18,317 bases of DNA from Methanomassiliicoccales archaeon (GTDB taxonomy: Archaea; Thermoplasmatota; Thermoplasmata; SG8-5): assembly GCA_030636255.1 (NCBI GenBank), contig DAOVXH010000012.1, positions 1 through 18,317 on the forward strand, written 5' to 3'. The notes below the pieces were generated by a model that had not been told where the DNA came from, did no database searches, and was given only the letters and a program-made list of their open reading frames with translations. This document shows, one piece after another, positions 7,556 to 14,143 of the stretch; the stretch's first letter is position 1, and each line of letters begins with the position of its first letter. The translations under genes and the position numbers were made by a program.

Positions 7556-8557
7556 ATGGACAGTCTGGCAAGGTGTTTACCCTGGTATTTTTCAATACTG
7601 GAAGGCCGTGAGAAGCCCAAATTTCATTCATTGAAAGAATTCATGGTGGACTTTGATCCGTCAGATTCCTTTGACCAGCTGTGGGGCCAGCACGAGTTTT
7701 ACATGGACGGGTTCAAGAATGGAGAGGGAGGCTCAGGAAAGCTTGGATTAAATCTCCTTGACCTGAAGATTGCACTTGCCAATCGAATGCTTGACTCCTG
7801 CAAGCTCTGCGAGAGAAGATGTGCCGTAAATCGAAATACTGGCCAGCGGGGAAAATGCAATGTTCTGGAGGCCAGAATATCTTCAGAGTTCCTGCATTAT
7901 GGCGAGGAATCGGAGCTTGTTCCTTCTTACACAATCTTCTTTTCAGGGTGCACATTCCAATGCGTGTTTTGCCAGAACCATGACATAAGCCAGTATGCCA
8001 GTTCAGGGGAGCATTTTGCACCCAAGGTAATTGCTGAACTTATTGACAGGAAAGAAGCCAGGAACGTCAATTGGGTAGGCGGAGATCCAACCAGCAATTT
8101 GCCCTTCATCTTGGAAGTGCTGGCCCATACTGATACCCCAATGCCCCAGGTATGGAATTCTAATATGTATCTCACCGAAGAATCAATGGCAATCCTAGAC
8201 GGGGTTATTGATGTATATCTCACAGACTTCAAGTATGGCAATAGTAAATGCGGCCAGCGACTTTCTAAGGCGGCCAATTACTGGGAGATAATAACCCGAA
8301 ATCATCAACTAGCCAGGCAGCAGGCCGAGATAATAATTCGACATCTGGTAATGCCGAACCATGTTGACTGCTGCTCCAAACCAATTCTTGACTGGATATC
8401 TGAAAATTTAGAAAATGTCCGGGTGAACATAATGGCACAGTACCGGCCAATGTATCAGGCCAGTGAGTACCCGGAGATTAATCAACCGTTAAGAACACTG
8501 GAGTTTCTGGAGGCCAAGGAGCATGCTTTAAGTCTTGGTCTGGACCTTGTAGAATAA
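7556..8557 (+). CDS. Radical SAM protein related to PFL-activating enzyme (COG1313/PflX-like)
   Basis: This 333-residue iron-sulfur protein has the radical SAM 4Fe-4S motif GCTFQCVFCQN (C132, C136, C139), followed by a GGDP loop that helps bind S-adenosylmethionine. An upstream four-cysteine cluster (C82, C85, C89, C101: CKLCERRC then GQRGKC) is typical of the PflX/AmrS branch and may hold a second metal centre. A glycyl-radical enzyme would be a conventional partner, but none is in the window, so the substrate is unknown. The start is the ATG at 7556. The frame is open upstream to 7349, but that part lies over the 5' end of the divergent repair gene and has no family-like sequence. bioY follows 44 bp later. 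Confidence 0.88.
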   Translation: MDSLARCLPWYFSILEGREKPKFHSLKEFMVDFDPSDSFDQLWGQHEFYMDGFKNGEGGSGKLGLNLLDLKIALANRMLDSCKLCERRCAVNRNTGQRGKCNVLEARISSEFLHYGEESELVPSYTIFFSGCTFQCVFCQNHDISQYASSGEHFAPKVIAELIDRKEARNVNWVGGDPTSNLPFILEVLAHTDTPMPQVWNSNMYLTEESMAILDGVIDVYLTDFKYGNSKCGQRLSKAANYWEIITRNHQLARQQAEIIIRHLVMPNHVDCCSKPILDWISENLENVRVNIMAQYRPMYQASEYPEINQPLRTLEFLEAKEHALSLGLDLVE

Positions 8558-8601
8558 TTAGTATTTTATAGCCTGTCGGGATTCCCACTCTCGGTGCTCA
8601 A

Positions 8602-9210
8602 ATGAACGCTAATGTTTCGGTTGATGGATTCATCAACGCAAGACACAGGTTCTTCCAGTGGAGGAATGAACTAGACTTTGTAAGAATGACCATGCTGGCA
8701 CTGGCATTTGCTTGCCTGACCGGTATGAGTGCTTTTGTGAGGGTTTATACACCTATTTCTGCGGTACCTTTCACGCTTCAGACATTTGTTGTTTTGATGG
8801 CTGGAATGGTCCTGGGCCACAAGTGGGGCGGATTCTCTCAAATCATGTATGTGGGACTGGCACTTGCCGGAATTCCATGGACCTCCAATGGCGGCGGTGT
8901 TGAGGCAGTGTTCGGATACACTGGCGGATACTTGCTTGGCTTCATACTTGCAGCCTTTGTGGTTGGATACCTTACAGACATGACCCCCAAGTACAGGAAC
9001 ACAAAATTCCAGATACCAATAATGACACTTGGAATGCTTCTGATATATGTTCCTGGAGTCACAGTTCTAGCAGCAGTTACCGGAATGCCTCTCTTTGGCA
9101 TGACTGGAGCAATAATGCTTGGAGCTGGTGTGTTCATAATCTGGGACATTGTCAAATTGATTATGGCCGGAGCTGCCGGAAAGGTCTTGCTAACAAAACA
9201 GGCATTTTAA
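8602..9210 (+). CDS. bioY: Biotin transporter substrate-binding subunit BioY
   Basis: This 202-residue integral membrane protein with about six helices is the S component of an energy-coupling-factor biotin transporter. It has the family core: a PISAVPFTLQTFVVLMAG-type segment (about 51-68), GLALAGIP, the glycine-rich YTGGYLLGF (106-114), and the final-helix pair D182 and K185 in WDIVK, matching the Asp-xx-Lys biotin-binding pair of BioY. No EcfT or EcfA gene lies in the window, so it either works alone or shares a module encoded elsewhere. The ATG at 8602 follows a TATTTTATA box (8562-8570) and a GGTG ribosome site. A strong hairpin terminator follows the stop. It may share a transcript with the radical SAM gene upstream. 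Confidence 0.92.
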   Translation: MNANVSVDGFINARHRFFQWRNELDFVRMTMLALAFACLTGMSAFVRVYTPISAVPFTLQTFVVLMAGMVLGHKWGGFSQIMYVGLALAGIPWTSNGGGVEAVFGYTGGYLLGFILAAFVVGYLTDMTPKYRNTKFQIPIMTLGMLLIYVPGVTVLAAVTGMPLFGMTGAIMLGAGVFIIWDIVKLIMAGAAGKVLLTKQAF

Positions 9211-9215
9211 ATTTT

Positions 9216-9260
9216 GAAAGAATTCGCCCTATGCAAGGGCGAACTTTCATTTCTATTTTT
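9216..9260 (+). terminator. Hairpin terminator after bioY
   Basis: An inverted repeat TTCGCCCT (9223-9230), ATGCA loop, AGGGCGAA (9236-9243) is extended across a two-base bulge by GAAAG (9216-9220) and CTTTC (9244-9248). It is followed by a T-rich run up to 9260. The position just after the bioY stop fits termination. Confidence 0.8.
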
Positions 9261-9304
9261 AACATGTGTTTTTGATTAATATCTACTTATTATTTTGTTT
9301 TATA

Positions 9305-9508
9305 ATCCCGCCCCAGCAATTGGAATCCCCCCACCCAACTCCTGCGCTGCCAATTACTTCTTTTTAGACCGAACTGCGCTGGGTCGCCCTCCAAAAAAAA
9401 GTATAGGGTTAAACAAGAAAAACTCGGGCGACCATGCTCGTTCGGCCAACAGATGGCCGGATAACCATGCTTATCAGCCCAACCCCCCTCAACATGCTCG
9501 GAGCTGAA
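9305..9508 (-). ncRNA. Candidate structured non-coding RNA (unassigned)
   Basis: The 341-bp gap between bioY and endA holds no credible protein gene, but a GC-rich, strongly G-biased minus-strand stretch stands out from AT-rich flanks. A TATAAA box on the minus strand (9528-9533) would start transcription near 9508. Long-range stems are visible: GGTCGCCC with GGGCGACC (9426-9433 with 9382-9389), continued by GGCCGAAC with GTTCGGTC; GTAATTGG with CCAATTGC further 3'; a local GGCCA-TCTGT-TGGCC hairpin; and possible closure of the 5' GCTCCG with TGGGGC. The imperfect pairs are G-U wobbles only when read on the minus strand, which favours that polarity. Motifs of RNase P, SRP and 5S RNA were looked for and not found. 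Confidence 0.35.
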
Positions 9509-9527
9509 CTTTGACATTAATATCACA

Positions 9528-9533
9528 TTTATA
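9528..9533 (-). promoter_or_regulatory. TATA box for the candidate ncRNA
   Basis: CTCTATAAATG on the minus strand lies just after the endA stop codon and about 25 bp before the G-rich candidate RNA. It is a good archaeal TATA sequence with no protein gene placed to use it. Confidence 0.4.
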
Positions 9534-9551
9534 GAGTTGGAGCCCACTCAT

Positions 9552-10610
9552 TCAAGGCCGTACTCTTCTTAACCGGAGATACTCGACCTTCTCTTCCCCT
9601 TTCTTGTGCCCTAGTAAAATTTCTTTTTTGACACCATGTGCCAGTCTAACTGCCCGGCTTATCTCGGCCCACATGCTGACGTATTCTTCTGGAATTGAGT
9701 GAATTAAATATTTTGCATGATTGTTCTCCGGATCACCAGTATAGGCCCTGAAATGGGCACCATACTTGAAGCCAGTCTTTACTAGCACGCCCTTATTCTT
9801 TAAATCTGAGTAGACTTGCAATCTCAGGTCAAAGTCCGGCTGAACTATTCTTGCGTCCCGTTTGAATGTATCAAGTTTCATGAACCTGCCAGTATTGGCA
9901 CTTCTGACCTTTATCAGGCCGCGCTTCATCAAAAAAGCAGTTTCCAGAAGTGAGAGTTGCAACCCTGGCCCAACAAGTTTTCCAAAGAACTCCACATTAT
10001 GAAGAACCTGGGCCTCACATTCATCCAGAACCAGAACTCTATCGCGAAGTAAAAGTGCCTCTGCCAGTACCCCATCAGCATCTTCCTTGACCCTGCCCTT
10101 GGGTTGAATTATTTTGGTACGGTAATAGGTGATATCGCTCTCCTCGTCAACAACTGCCAATAATAGTGTTTTCTTGGCCTTTTTTACCTTGTTGACTATG
10201 CTTATCATGCGTTGAATGTCAAACTCGGAGCGCTCTGACATTGCCAGTACCCAAAATTTGGAAGGATTTTTTCCTGGAATTCCACCTCTTGGGAGAACAC
10301 GAAAATCCAGAGGATTTGTGCCTCTCTTTACAACATAGCCTCTTTGCCGCAAATCCCTGTAAACAATGTAATTAATTTCAAAATTATCAACTGATTTATT
10401 GCCCATGCGGAACAGCTTGTCTAGGTTCTGAAATTCACTGCCCTTGTAGACCTTGAGCTTACCCACTTCTGTGAGGTAGATTGACTCGATGAGGTTAAGC
10501 TTTAGAGAACCGCCTGATTGGGGGTTGCCAAAGTAACCTTTGCTGTATATCTGGCCTGCTTCACTTTCATCATCGACTATGATATGCTGGTCCTTGAGTC
10601 TGCCTGGCAT
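9552..10610 (-). CDS. endA: tRNA-splicing endonuclease, two-repeat form
   Basis: This 352-residue endonuclease cuts introns from tRNAs at bulge-helix-bulge sites. Two copies of the EndA unit are fused, as in the homodimeric euryarchaeal enzymes. The C-terminal copy carries the catalytic triad: Y290 in KYGAHFRAY, H298 in NNHAKYLIH, and K329 in the AHGVKKEILLG helix. The N-terminal copy (about 1-170) keeps the fold, including YRDLRQRGYVVKRG and DFRVLPRG, but lacks the triad, so it is structural. The length fits the two-repeat class (about 310-350). A GAGGG-like ribosome site precedes the ATG. It is divergent from the radical SAM gene at 10663 and shares an AT-rich promoter box with it. Confidence 0.95.
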   Translation of the reverse strand: MPGRLKDQHIIVDDESEAGQIYSKGYFGNPQSGGSLKLNLIESIYLTEVGKLKVYKGSEFQNLDKLFRMGNKSVDNFEINYIVYRDLRQRGYVVKRGTNPLDFRVLPRGGIPGKNPSKFWVLAMSERSEFDIQRMISIVNKVKKAKKTLLLAVVDEESDITYYRTKIIQPKGRVKEDADGVLAEALLLRDRVLVLDECEAQVLHNVEFFGKLVGPGLQLSLLETAFLMKRGLIKVRSANTGRFMKLDTFKRDARIVQPDFDLRLQVYSDLKNKGVLVKTGFKYGAHFRAYTGDPENNHAKYLIHSIPEEYVSMWAEISRAVRLAHGVKKEILLGHKKGEEKVEYLRLRRVRP

Positions 10611-10633
10611 TAATACCCTCAGAAACCCAACTT

Positions 10634-10643
10634 GTTAATAAAC
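10634..10643. promoter_or_regulatory. Shared bidirectional TATA-like box
   Basis: GTTAATAAAC reads GTTTATTAAC on the other strand, so it is nearly palindromic. Its centre is about 28 bp from the endA ATG and about 25 bp from the ATG at 10663, which suits TATA function in both directions with leaderless or very short-leader transcripts. Confidence 0.5.
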
Positions 10644-10662
10644 ATTGGGCAATCATGAATGC

Positions 10663-11742
10663 ATGGAAAAATGCCGAAATCTGCCCAATCAATCATTCGT
10701 ATGCGGTACAATGCCAGTTAGCTGTGTCATGTGCCAGCAGGGTGCGAAAATGGTACTTCTGGTTACTGGAAAATGTGGTCACAATTGCTATTACTGTCCC
10801 CTATCCCTAAAAAAGCAGGGCAAGCCAGATACCTATGCCAATGAAAAATTGGTTCAGTCTGATGATGATATAATATTTGAGGCAGAAAGCATCGAGGCCC
10901 GGGGTACTGGCATAACCGGCGGAGATCCATTCCTGGCCATGAAGCAAACCATTCATTTTATTGAACTTCTGAAAGGCCATTTTGGTACGAAACACAATAT
11001 TCATTTGTATATTGCAACACCTGACCTGAAAAAGATTAGCCAGCTTGCAGAAGCAGGCCTTGATGAGATAAGGTTTCATCCACCGCCAGAAGATTGGCCA
11101 ATTCTTGAGAATACAAAATTTTCAGAAGCGATATCACATGCCAGAAACCTGGGCTTGAGAACCGGCATTGAAATACCCTGTATCCCTGGAAAAGAGAAGG
11201 AAATGGTAATCCTGGCAAAATCCGCAGAACTGGCAGGTGCTGAATTCATAAATTTAAATGAATTGGAATTTTCAGAAAGCAACTGGCAAGAATTGAAGAC
11301 CCATGGCTTCCAGGTAAAAGATGATATTTCCAGCTCTGTGAAGGGCAGTCAGGAAGCAGCCGGCAAAGTTGCCAAGGCCCTGAAAGGTCGAAGAATAATC
11401 GTGCATTACTGTTCATCCAGCTTCAAGGATGCCACCCAGCTTCGCAATAGGATAATTCGGAGGGCCAAGAACACTGCCACTAAATTGGAAATAATAACCG
11501 AGGAGGGAACATTCATCAAAGGAGTCATAGAAACAAAAAAGCCACGTGAAATTCTTAAATTGTTAAAAATTGATTATATGGTTCCTTCGGAGCTAGTAAG
11601 GCATGATGTTGACAAGTCAAGAATCGAGATTGCAGCATGGATTCTGGAGGACCTGCCAGTGCTTTCAAATTGTGAGTATTTTATTGTGGAGGAATACCCC
11701 ACAGCAGACCGCCTAGAGGTAGAGAAGCGTCCAGCAAATTAA
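10663..11742 (+). CDS. Radical SAM protein, COG2108-like, function unknown
   Basis: This 359-residue radical SAM protein has the 4Fe-4S motif GKCGHNCYYC (C38, C42, C45), preceded by a conserved CVMCQQGAKM element (C21, C24) that may bind another metal. A GITGGDP loop for S-adenosylmethionine follows, and late in the protein a distinctive HYCSSSFKDATQLRNR segment. This layout matches the archaeal COG2108 group, described only as related to pyruvate formate-lyase activating enzyme; its substrate is not established. I chose the ATG at 10663 because of its distance from the TATA-like box. TTG at 10645 is an in-frame alternative adding six residues. It is divergent from endA, and no partner enzyme is adjacent. 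Confidence 0.85.
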   Translation: MEKCRNLPNQSFVCGTMPVSCVMCQQGAKMVLLVTGKCGHNCYYCPLSLKKQGKPDTYANEKLVQSDDDIIFEAESIEARGTGITGGDPFLAMKQTIHFIELLKGHFGTKHNIHLYIATPDLKKISQLAEAGLDEIRFHPPPEDWPILENTKFSEAISHARNLGLRTGIEIPCIPGKEKEMVILAKSAELAGAEFINLNELEFSESNWQELKTHGFQVKDDISSSVKGSQEAAGKVAKALKGRRIIVHYCSSSFKDATQLRNRIIRRAKNTATKLEIITEEGTFIKGVIETKKPREILKLLKIDYMVPSELVRHDVDKSRIEIAAWILEDLPVLSNCEYFIVEEYPTADRLEVEKRPAN

Positions 11743-11764
11743 TAAAAATTTAGAATAATAATCC

Positions 11765-11798
11765 TTTTATATTATAACCCACATCTCGTGTTGGTGAT
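11765..11798 (+). promoter_or_regulatory. Promoter and ribosome site of the first proline-rich membrane protein gene
   Basis: A TTTTATATTATAA TATA region (11765-11777) is followed by CCCACATCTCG and the ribosome site GGTGAT (11793-11798), 5 nt before the ATG at 11804. The same order and nearly the same bases recur before the gene at 12423. The predicted transcript start falls at or just before GGTGAT, implying a very short leader. Confidence 0.55.
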
Positions 11799-11803
11799 AA
11801 ATG

Positions 11804-12283
11804 ATGGGAAGTGAAGCAATTTCACAAAGTGAGCCAGCGCCGGCGCCACCACCGCCGGTACAAGAATACGTAGACCCACCACCCCCCGTAATGCCAGCAA
11901 AACCTGAGACAATAAAGCCAATTATTGCTGGAGTTTTACTCATAGTAGTTGCCATCATGGGCTTAATAGTTGCCTTGGTGTTCATGGGTGCAGTAGATAT
12001 TGGTTTAGGATTGTTCGATGAATACTTAGTTGAAGATCCAACTGGAACCGCAACTGGAATGGTCAATTTAATCCAAAATATCGTAATGGTATGTGGAATC
12101 ATATTTATGATTTTCACCTTGTTGGCCCTTCTTGGTGGAATAATGTCCATACAGAGAAAGAAGTGGGGATTTGCCCTTATGGGTGCAATCTTTGGCATTT
12201 TCACTGTGGGATACTATGGCATTGGTTCAATGCTAAGTATAGTTGCTTTGATATTGATAATAATATCGAAGGACGAATTCTGA
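11804..12283 (+). CDS. Small proline-rich membrane protein, unknown function
   Basis: This 159-residue protein has a cytosolic-looking N-terminal tail rich in proline and glutamate (PAPAPPPP, DPPPPVM, residues 10-30). About four membrane helices follow (near 39-61, 91-114, 121-138 and 139-155), and a charged end SKDEF. The RKKWGFALMGAIFGI segment resembles small archaeal membrane proteins of unknown role. Start: of two adjacent ATGs, 11804 is preferred because it has the same spacing to GGTGAT as the paralogous leader at 12423, and both proteins then begin MGSE. A hairpin terminator follows. No catalytic residues are evident. Confidence 0.8.
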   Translation: MGSEAISQSEPAPAPPPPVQEYVDPPPPVMPAKPETIKPIIAGVLLIVVAIMGLIVALVFMGAVDIGLGLFDEYLVEDPTGTATGMVNLIQNIVMVCGIIFMIFTLLALLGGIMSIQRKKWGFALMGAIFGIFTVGYYGIGSMLSIVALILIIISKDEF

Positions 12284-12295
12284 AAGCAAGATAAC

Positions 12296-12340
12296 GCGGT
12301 TCTTCAAGAGCCGCACTTTTCCCTTTTCATTATTTTCTTT
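12296..12340 (+). terminator. Hairpin terminator between the two MGSE genes
   Basis: GCGGTTC (12296-12302), TTCAA loop, GAGCCGC (12308-12314) forms a 7-bp stem with one G-U wobble, followed by a long T-rich tract. It separates the gene at 11804 from the one at 12423, which has its own promoter. Confidence 0.75.
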
Positions 12341-12382
12341 ATATATTCCTGGCTATTTTAAATTAGTACCATAATAAAAATC

Positions 12383-12417
12383 TTTATATATTAAAGCCCC
12401 AATCTCGTTATTGGTGA
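12383..12417 (+). promoter_or_regulatory. Promoter and ribosome site of the lipocalin-like protein gene
   Basis: TTTATATATTAAA (12383-12395), then CCCCAATCTCG and GGTGA (12413-12417), 5 nt before the ATG at 12423. It is close in sequence and spacing to the leader at 11765-11798, suggesting duplication or shared control. Confidence 0.55.
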
Positions 12418-12422
12418 AAAAT

Positions 12423-12962
12423 ATGGGATCCGAAACAGAAGCACAAACACCACCAGCTGAGCCAGCACCGGCAGCTCCAGCTAAATCTGGTGGTGGAAAG
12501 GGAATTATAATTGCCGTTGCAGTCATTGCAGTGGTTGCTATCGTGGTCATCGCCTTTATGTTCATGGGCGTTGGAGGTATAGAAGGGAAGTGGACTATGG
12601 ATAGTGCAGAAATATACGACGCAGATGGTACTCTTAACCAAACAGCGACTGACTTCTATAATGCCATGGATGATGATGACCATTGGATGGAATTCAAATC
12701 AGATGGCACTGCAGAAACAGGCAATGCAACAGACACAAATGATGATGCTGCCACATGGGAAACAAGTGATGGAGAACTCTCAGTTACCACCACATCCATT
12801 GAGGTTAACTCAGAATATAATTCAACAACAGGCAACACAACATGGAACAATGAAACAGTTACTGATACCATCACATTCGATTACAGCGTATCTGGAAATA
12901 CCCTCACACTTGAGTACGAAATTGAAGGTAAGACCATTAAGATGACTGCAACAAGAGACTGA
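12423..12962 (+). CDS. Membrane-anchored extracellular protein, lipocalin-like domain
   Basis: This 179-residue protein has a short cytosolic tail rich in alanine and proline (1-26), one strong membrane helix (27-50) and an acidic outer domain. That domain (about 54-179) begins GKWTMDSAEIYD, contains FKSDGTAE and ends SGNTLTLEYEIEG plus TIKMTATRD, the strand pattern of lipocalin-like/DUF5640 small beta barrels. Five N-glycosylation sequons are visible (N72, N101, N133, N138, N143), fitting a glycosylated archaeal surface protein. The ATG at 12423 is preferred over the TTG at 12411, as it follows GGTGA. Its leader and first residues resemble the gene at 11804. The ligand, if any, is unknown. 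A UUCG-loop terminator follows. Confidence 0.8.
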   Translation: MGSETEAQTPPAEPAPAAPAKSGGGKGIIIAVAVIAVVAIVVIAFMFMGVGGIEGKWTMDSAEIYDADGTLNQTATDFYNAMDDDDHWMEFKSDGTAETGNATDTNDDAATWETSDGELSVTTTSIEVNSEYNSTTGNTTWNNETVTDTITFDYSVSGNTLTLEYEIEGKTIKMTATRD

Positions 12963-12994
12963 AATCGAATTTAACAATCCATAATACTAGAACA

Positions 12995-13023
12995 ATGGCC
13001 TTCGGGCCATCTTTTCCTTTTTC
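12995..13023 (+). terminator. UUCG-tetraloop hairpin terminator
   Basis: ATGGCC, loop TTCG, GGCCAT (12995-13010) is followed by CTTTTCCTTTTTC. The very stable UUCG tetraloop and T-rich tail, 33 bp after the lipocalin-like gene, make a convincing terminator. It also separates that gene from the convergent nuclease gene. Confidence 0.8.
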
Positions 13024-13041
13024 TATAATTTTATTATTATT

Positions 13042-13971
13042 TCAAAATAAGCGGCTTTGAATAGGTTCTGATTCATAGTCTGGACGGCAAATCTCCCGAT
13101 ATTTGCACATCCTGCAGTATCCTAATTCTTCAGTTTTTGGAAACTGGCCAATTGGCAGTGGTTTGTTTTTAGATACATCTGCACATTTTGACTCAATGAG
13201 CTTTATCTCGCTGATAATCTTGTTTTTCATCTCCATTGGGTTGACTAGTCGGCCCTCCACTTCAATGGGCTTTTCTGATGGATATGTTAGATACTGAACT
13301 ACCCCCACTGTCTTCTCCAGATCCAGTCCAAGAATGTCCTTGGCATAGAAGAGATATGCCTGAACTTGAAACATATTTTCATCTCTGTGTGGCTTACCAG
13401 TTTTCCATTCCACAAGATAATGACGACCATCTTTATACTCAAAAAGTAAGTCCGGCTTTGCATAGGCCTTTTTTCCTTCAATTCTGAACTCACCATACCC
13501 TTCTGGGTCAATATGCCAGTTGTCCCACATGTCCCGGGGCATGTCCTGCATCATGGTGAGCCATTTTGAACCATAAAATGTTGTCATACTTGTTTTAATC
13601 TGGCCGTGGATTTTTTCTCTCTCTTCCGGGTTCAGTTCAATGCCCAATCGTTTCTCAATCAGGGGCTTGTTCTGCACCAGTATCTCGAACTTGTTAACTG
13701 CTGTTTCCTTGGCCTCGTCCAGAGATATTGGCCTTCCACGGATACGAAGATCCTTCAAAATTTCAGCAATTGTATTATGAACAGAATTTCCAAGTTCAAA
13801 TGGTATTCTGGACAGCTGACTAAGCTCCATAATTATGTTCTTCTCATGCTCCGGTGCGAACCTTTTTCCATAATAATCGTACCAGTACATTCTCAGGCAA
13901 CTGCGAAGTGAATTCATCCTGGAAAAGGACCAGCCAGGCTCCCATGAGAAGGGGTATTTTCTTTGTTCCAT
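13042..13971 (-). CDS. RecB/Cas4-like PD-(D/E)XK nuclease with iron-sulfur cluster
   Basis: This 309-residue predicted DNA nuclease has the active-site elements of the RecB/Cas4 fold in order: H65 in GNSVH, D174 in AKPD, E188 and K190 in VEWKTG, and the QVQAY motif (202-206). Four cysteines, C25 near the N-terminus and C286, C289, C295 at the C-terminus (CRMCKYREIC), have the spacing that holds a 4Fe-4S cluster in Cas4 and AddB-type nucleases. The start is the ATG at 13971; an in-frame TTG at 13995 is less likely. It is longer than typical Cas4 (about 170-220 residues). No cas gene, helicase or CRISPR array is visible in the window, so it is more likely a repair or recombination nuclease. Confidence 0.87.
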   Translation of the reverse strand: MEQRKYPFSWEPGWSFSRMNSLRSCLRMYWYDYYGKRFAPEHEKNIIMELSQLSRIPFELGNSVHNTIAEILKDLRIRGRPISLDEAKETAVNKFEILVQNKPLIEKRLGIELNPEEREKIHGQIKTSMTTFYGSKWLTMMQDMPRDMWDNWHIDPEGYGEFRIEGKKAYAKPDLLFEYKDGRHYLVEWKTGKPHRDENMFQVQAYLFYAKDILGLDLEKTVGVVQYLTYPSEKPIEVEGRLVNPMEMKNKIISEIKLIESKCADVSKNKPLPIGQFPKTEELGYCRMCKYREICRPDYESEPIQSRLF

Positions 13972-14113
13972 GCACTTCCCAATCTGGAATAACAAAGGAT
14001 ATGATTAAAGTTTTGCTTTATTCAGATAGTATCTATTTTTATATTATCTTGTATGATAATGTAATAGTAACCTATTTATACGCCAAGAATATGTCAATTT
14101 TTGAAATTAATAT

Positions 14114-14138
14114 CTATATAAATATACTAGACGGGGAG
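14114..14138 (+). promoter_or_regulatory. Promoter/ribosome-site region of the TNG-repeat protein gene
   Basis: The 172-bp gap before the gene is very AT-rich. CTATATAAATATA (14114-14126) is a TATA candidate and GGGGAG (14133-14138) a ribosome site 5 nt before the ATG at 14144. The TATA is rather close to the start, so an upstream box such as CTATTTATAC (near 14073) may be the one used. Confidence 0.45.
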
Positions 14139-14143
14139 ACACA

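Noticed and set aside
9300..9510. RNase P RNA, SRP RNA, 5S rRNA or tRNA in the GC-rich gap
   Set aside because: I looked for the RNase P GAGGAAAGUCC and ACAGAAA elements, the SRP UGUAA and GGAAG-GGAGCA loop, 5S CCGAACUCGG and the tRNA GGTTCRANTCC arm, and found none.
9290..9547. 85-codon minus-strand reading frame just after endA
   Set aside because: It starts with GTG, contains the TATA box, has mixed low-quality composition and no ribosome site; the interval fits a structured RNA better.
13042..13971. CRISPR-Cas locus suggested by the Cas4-like protein
   Set aside because: There are no regularly spaced direct repeats and no cas1, cas2 or effector genes anywhere in the window.
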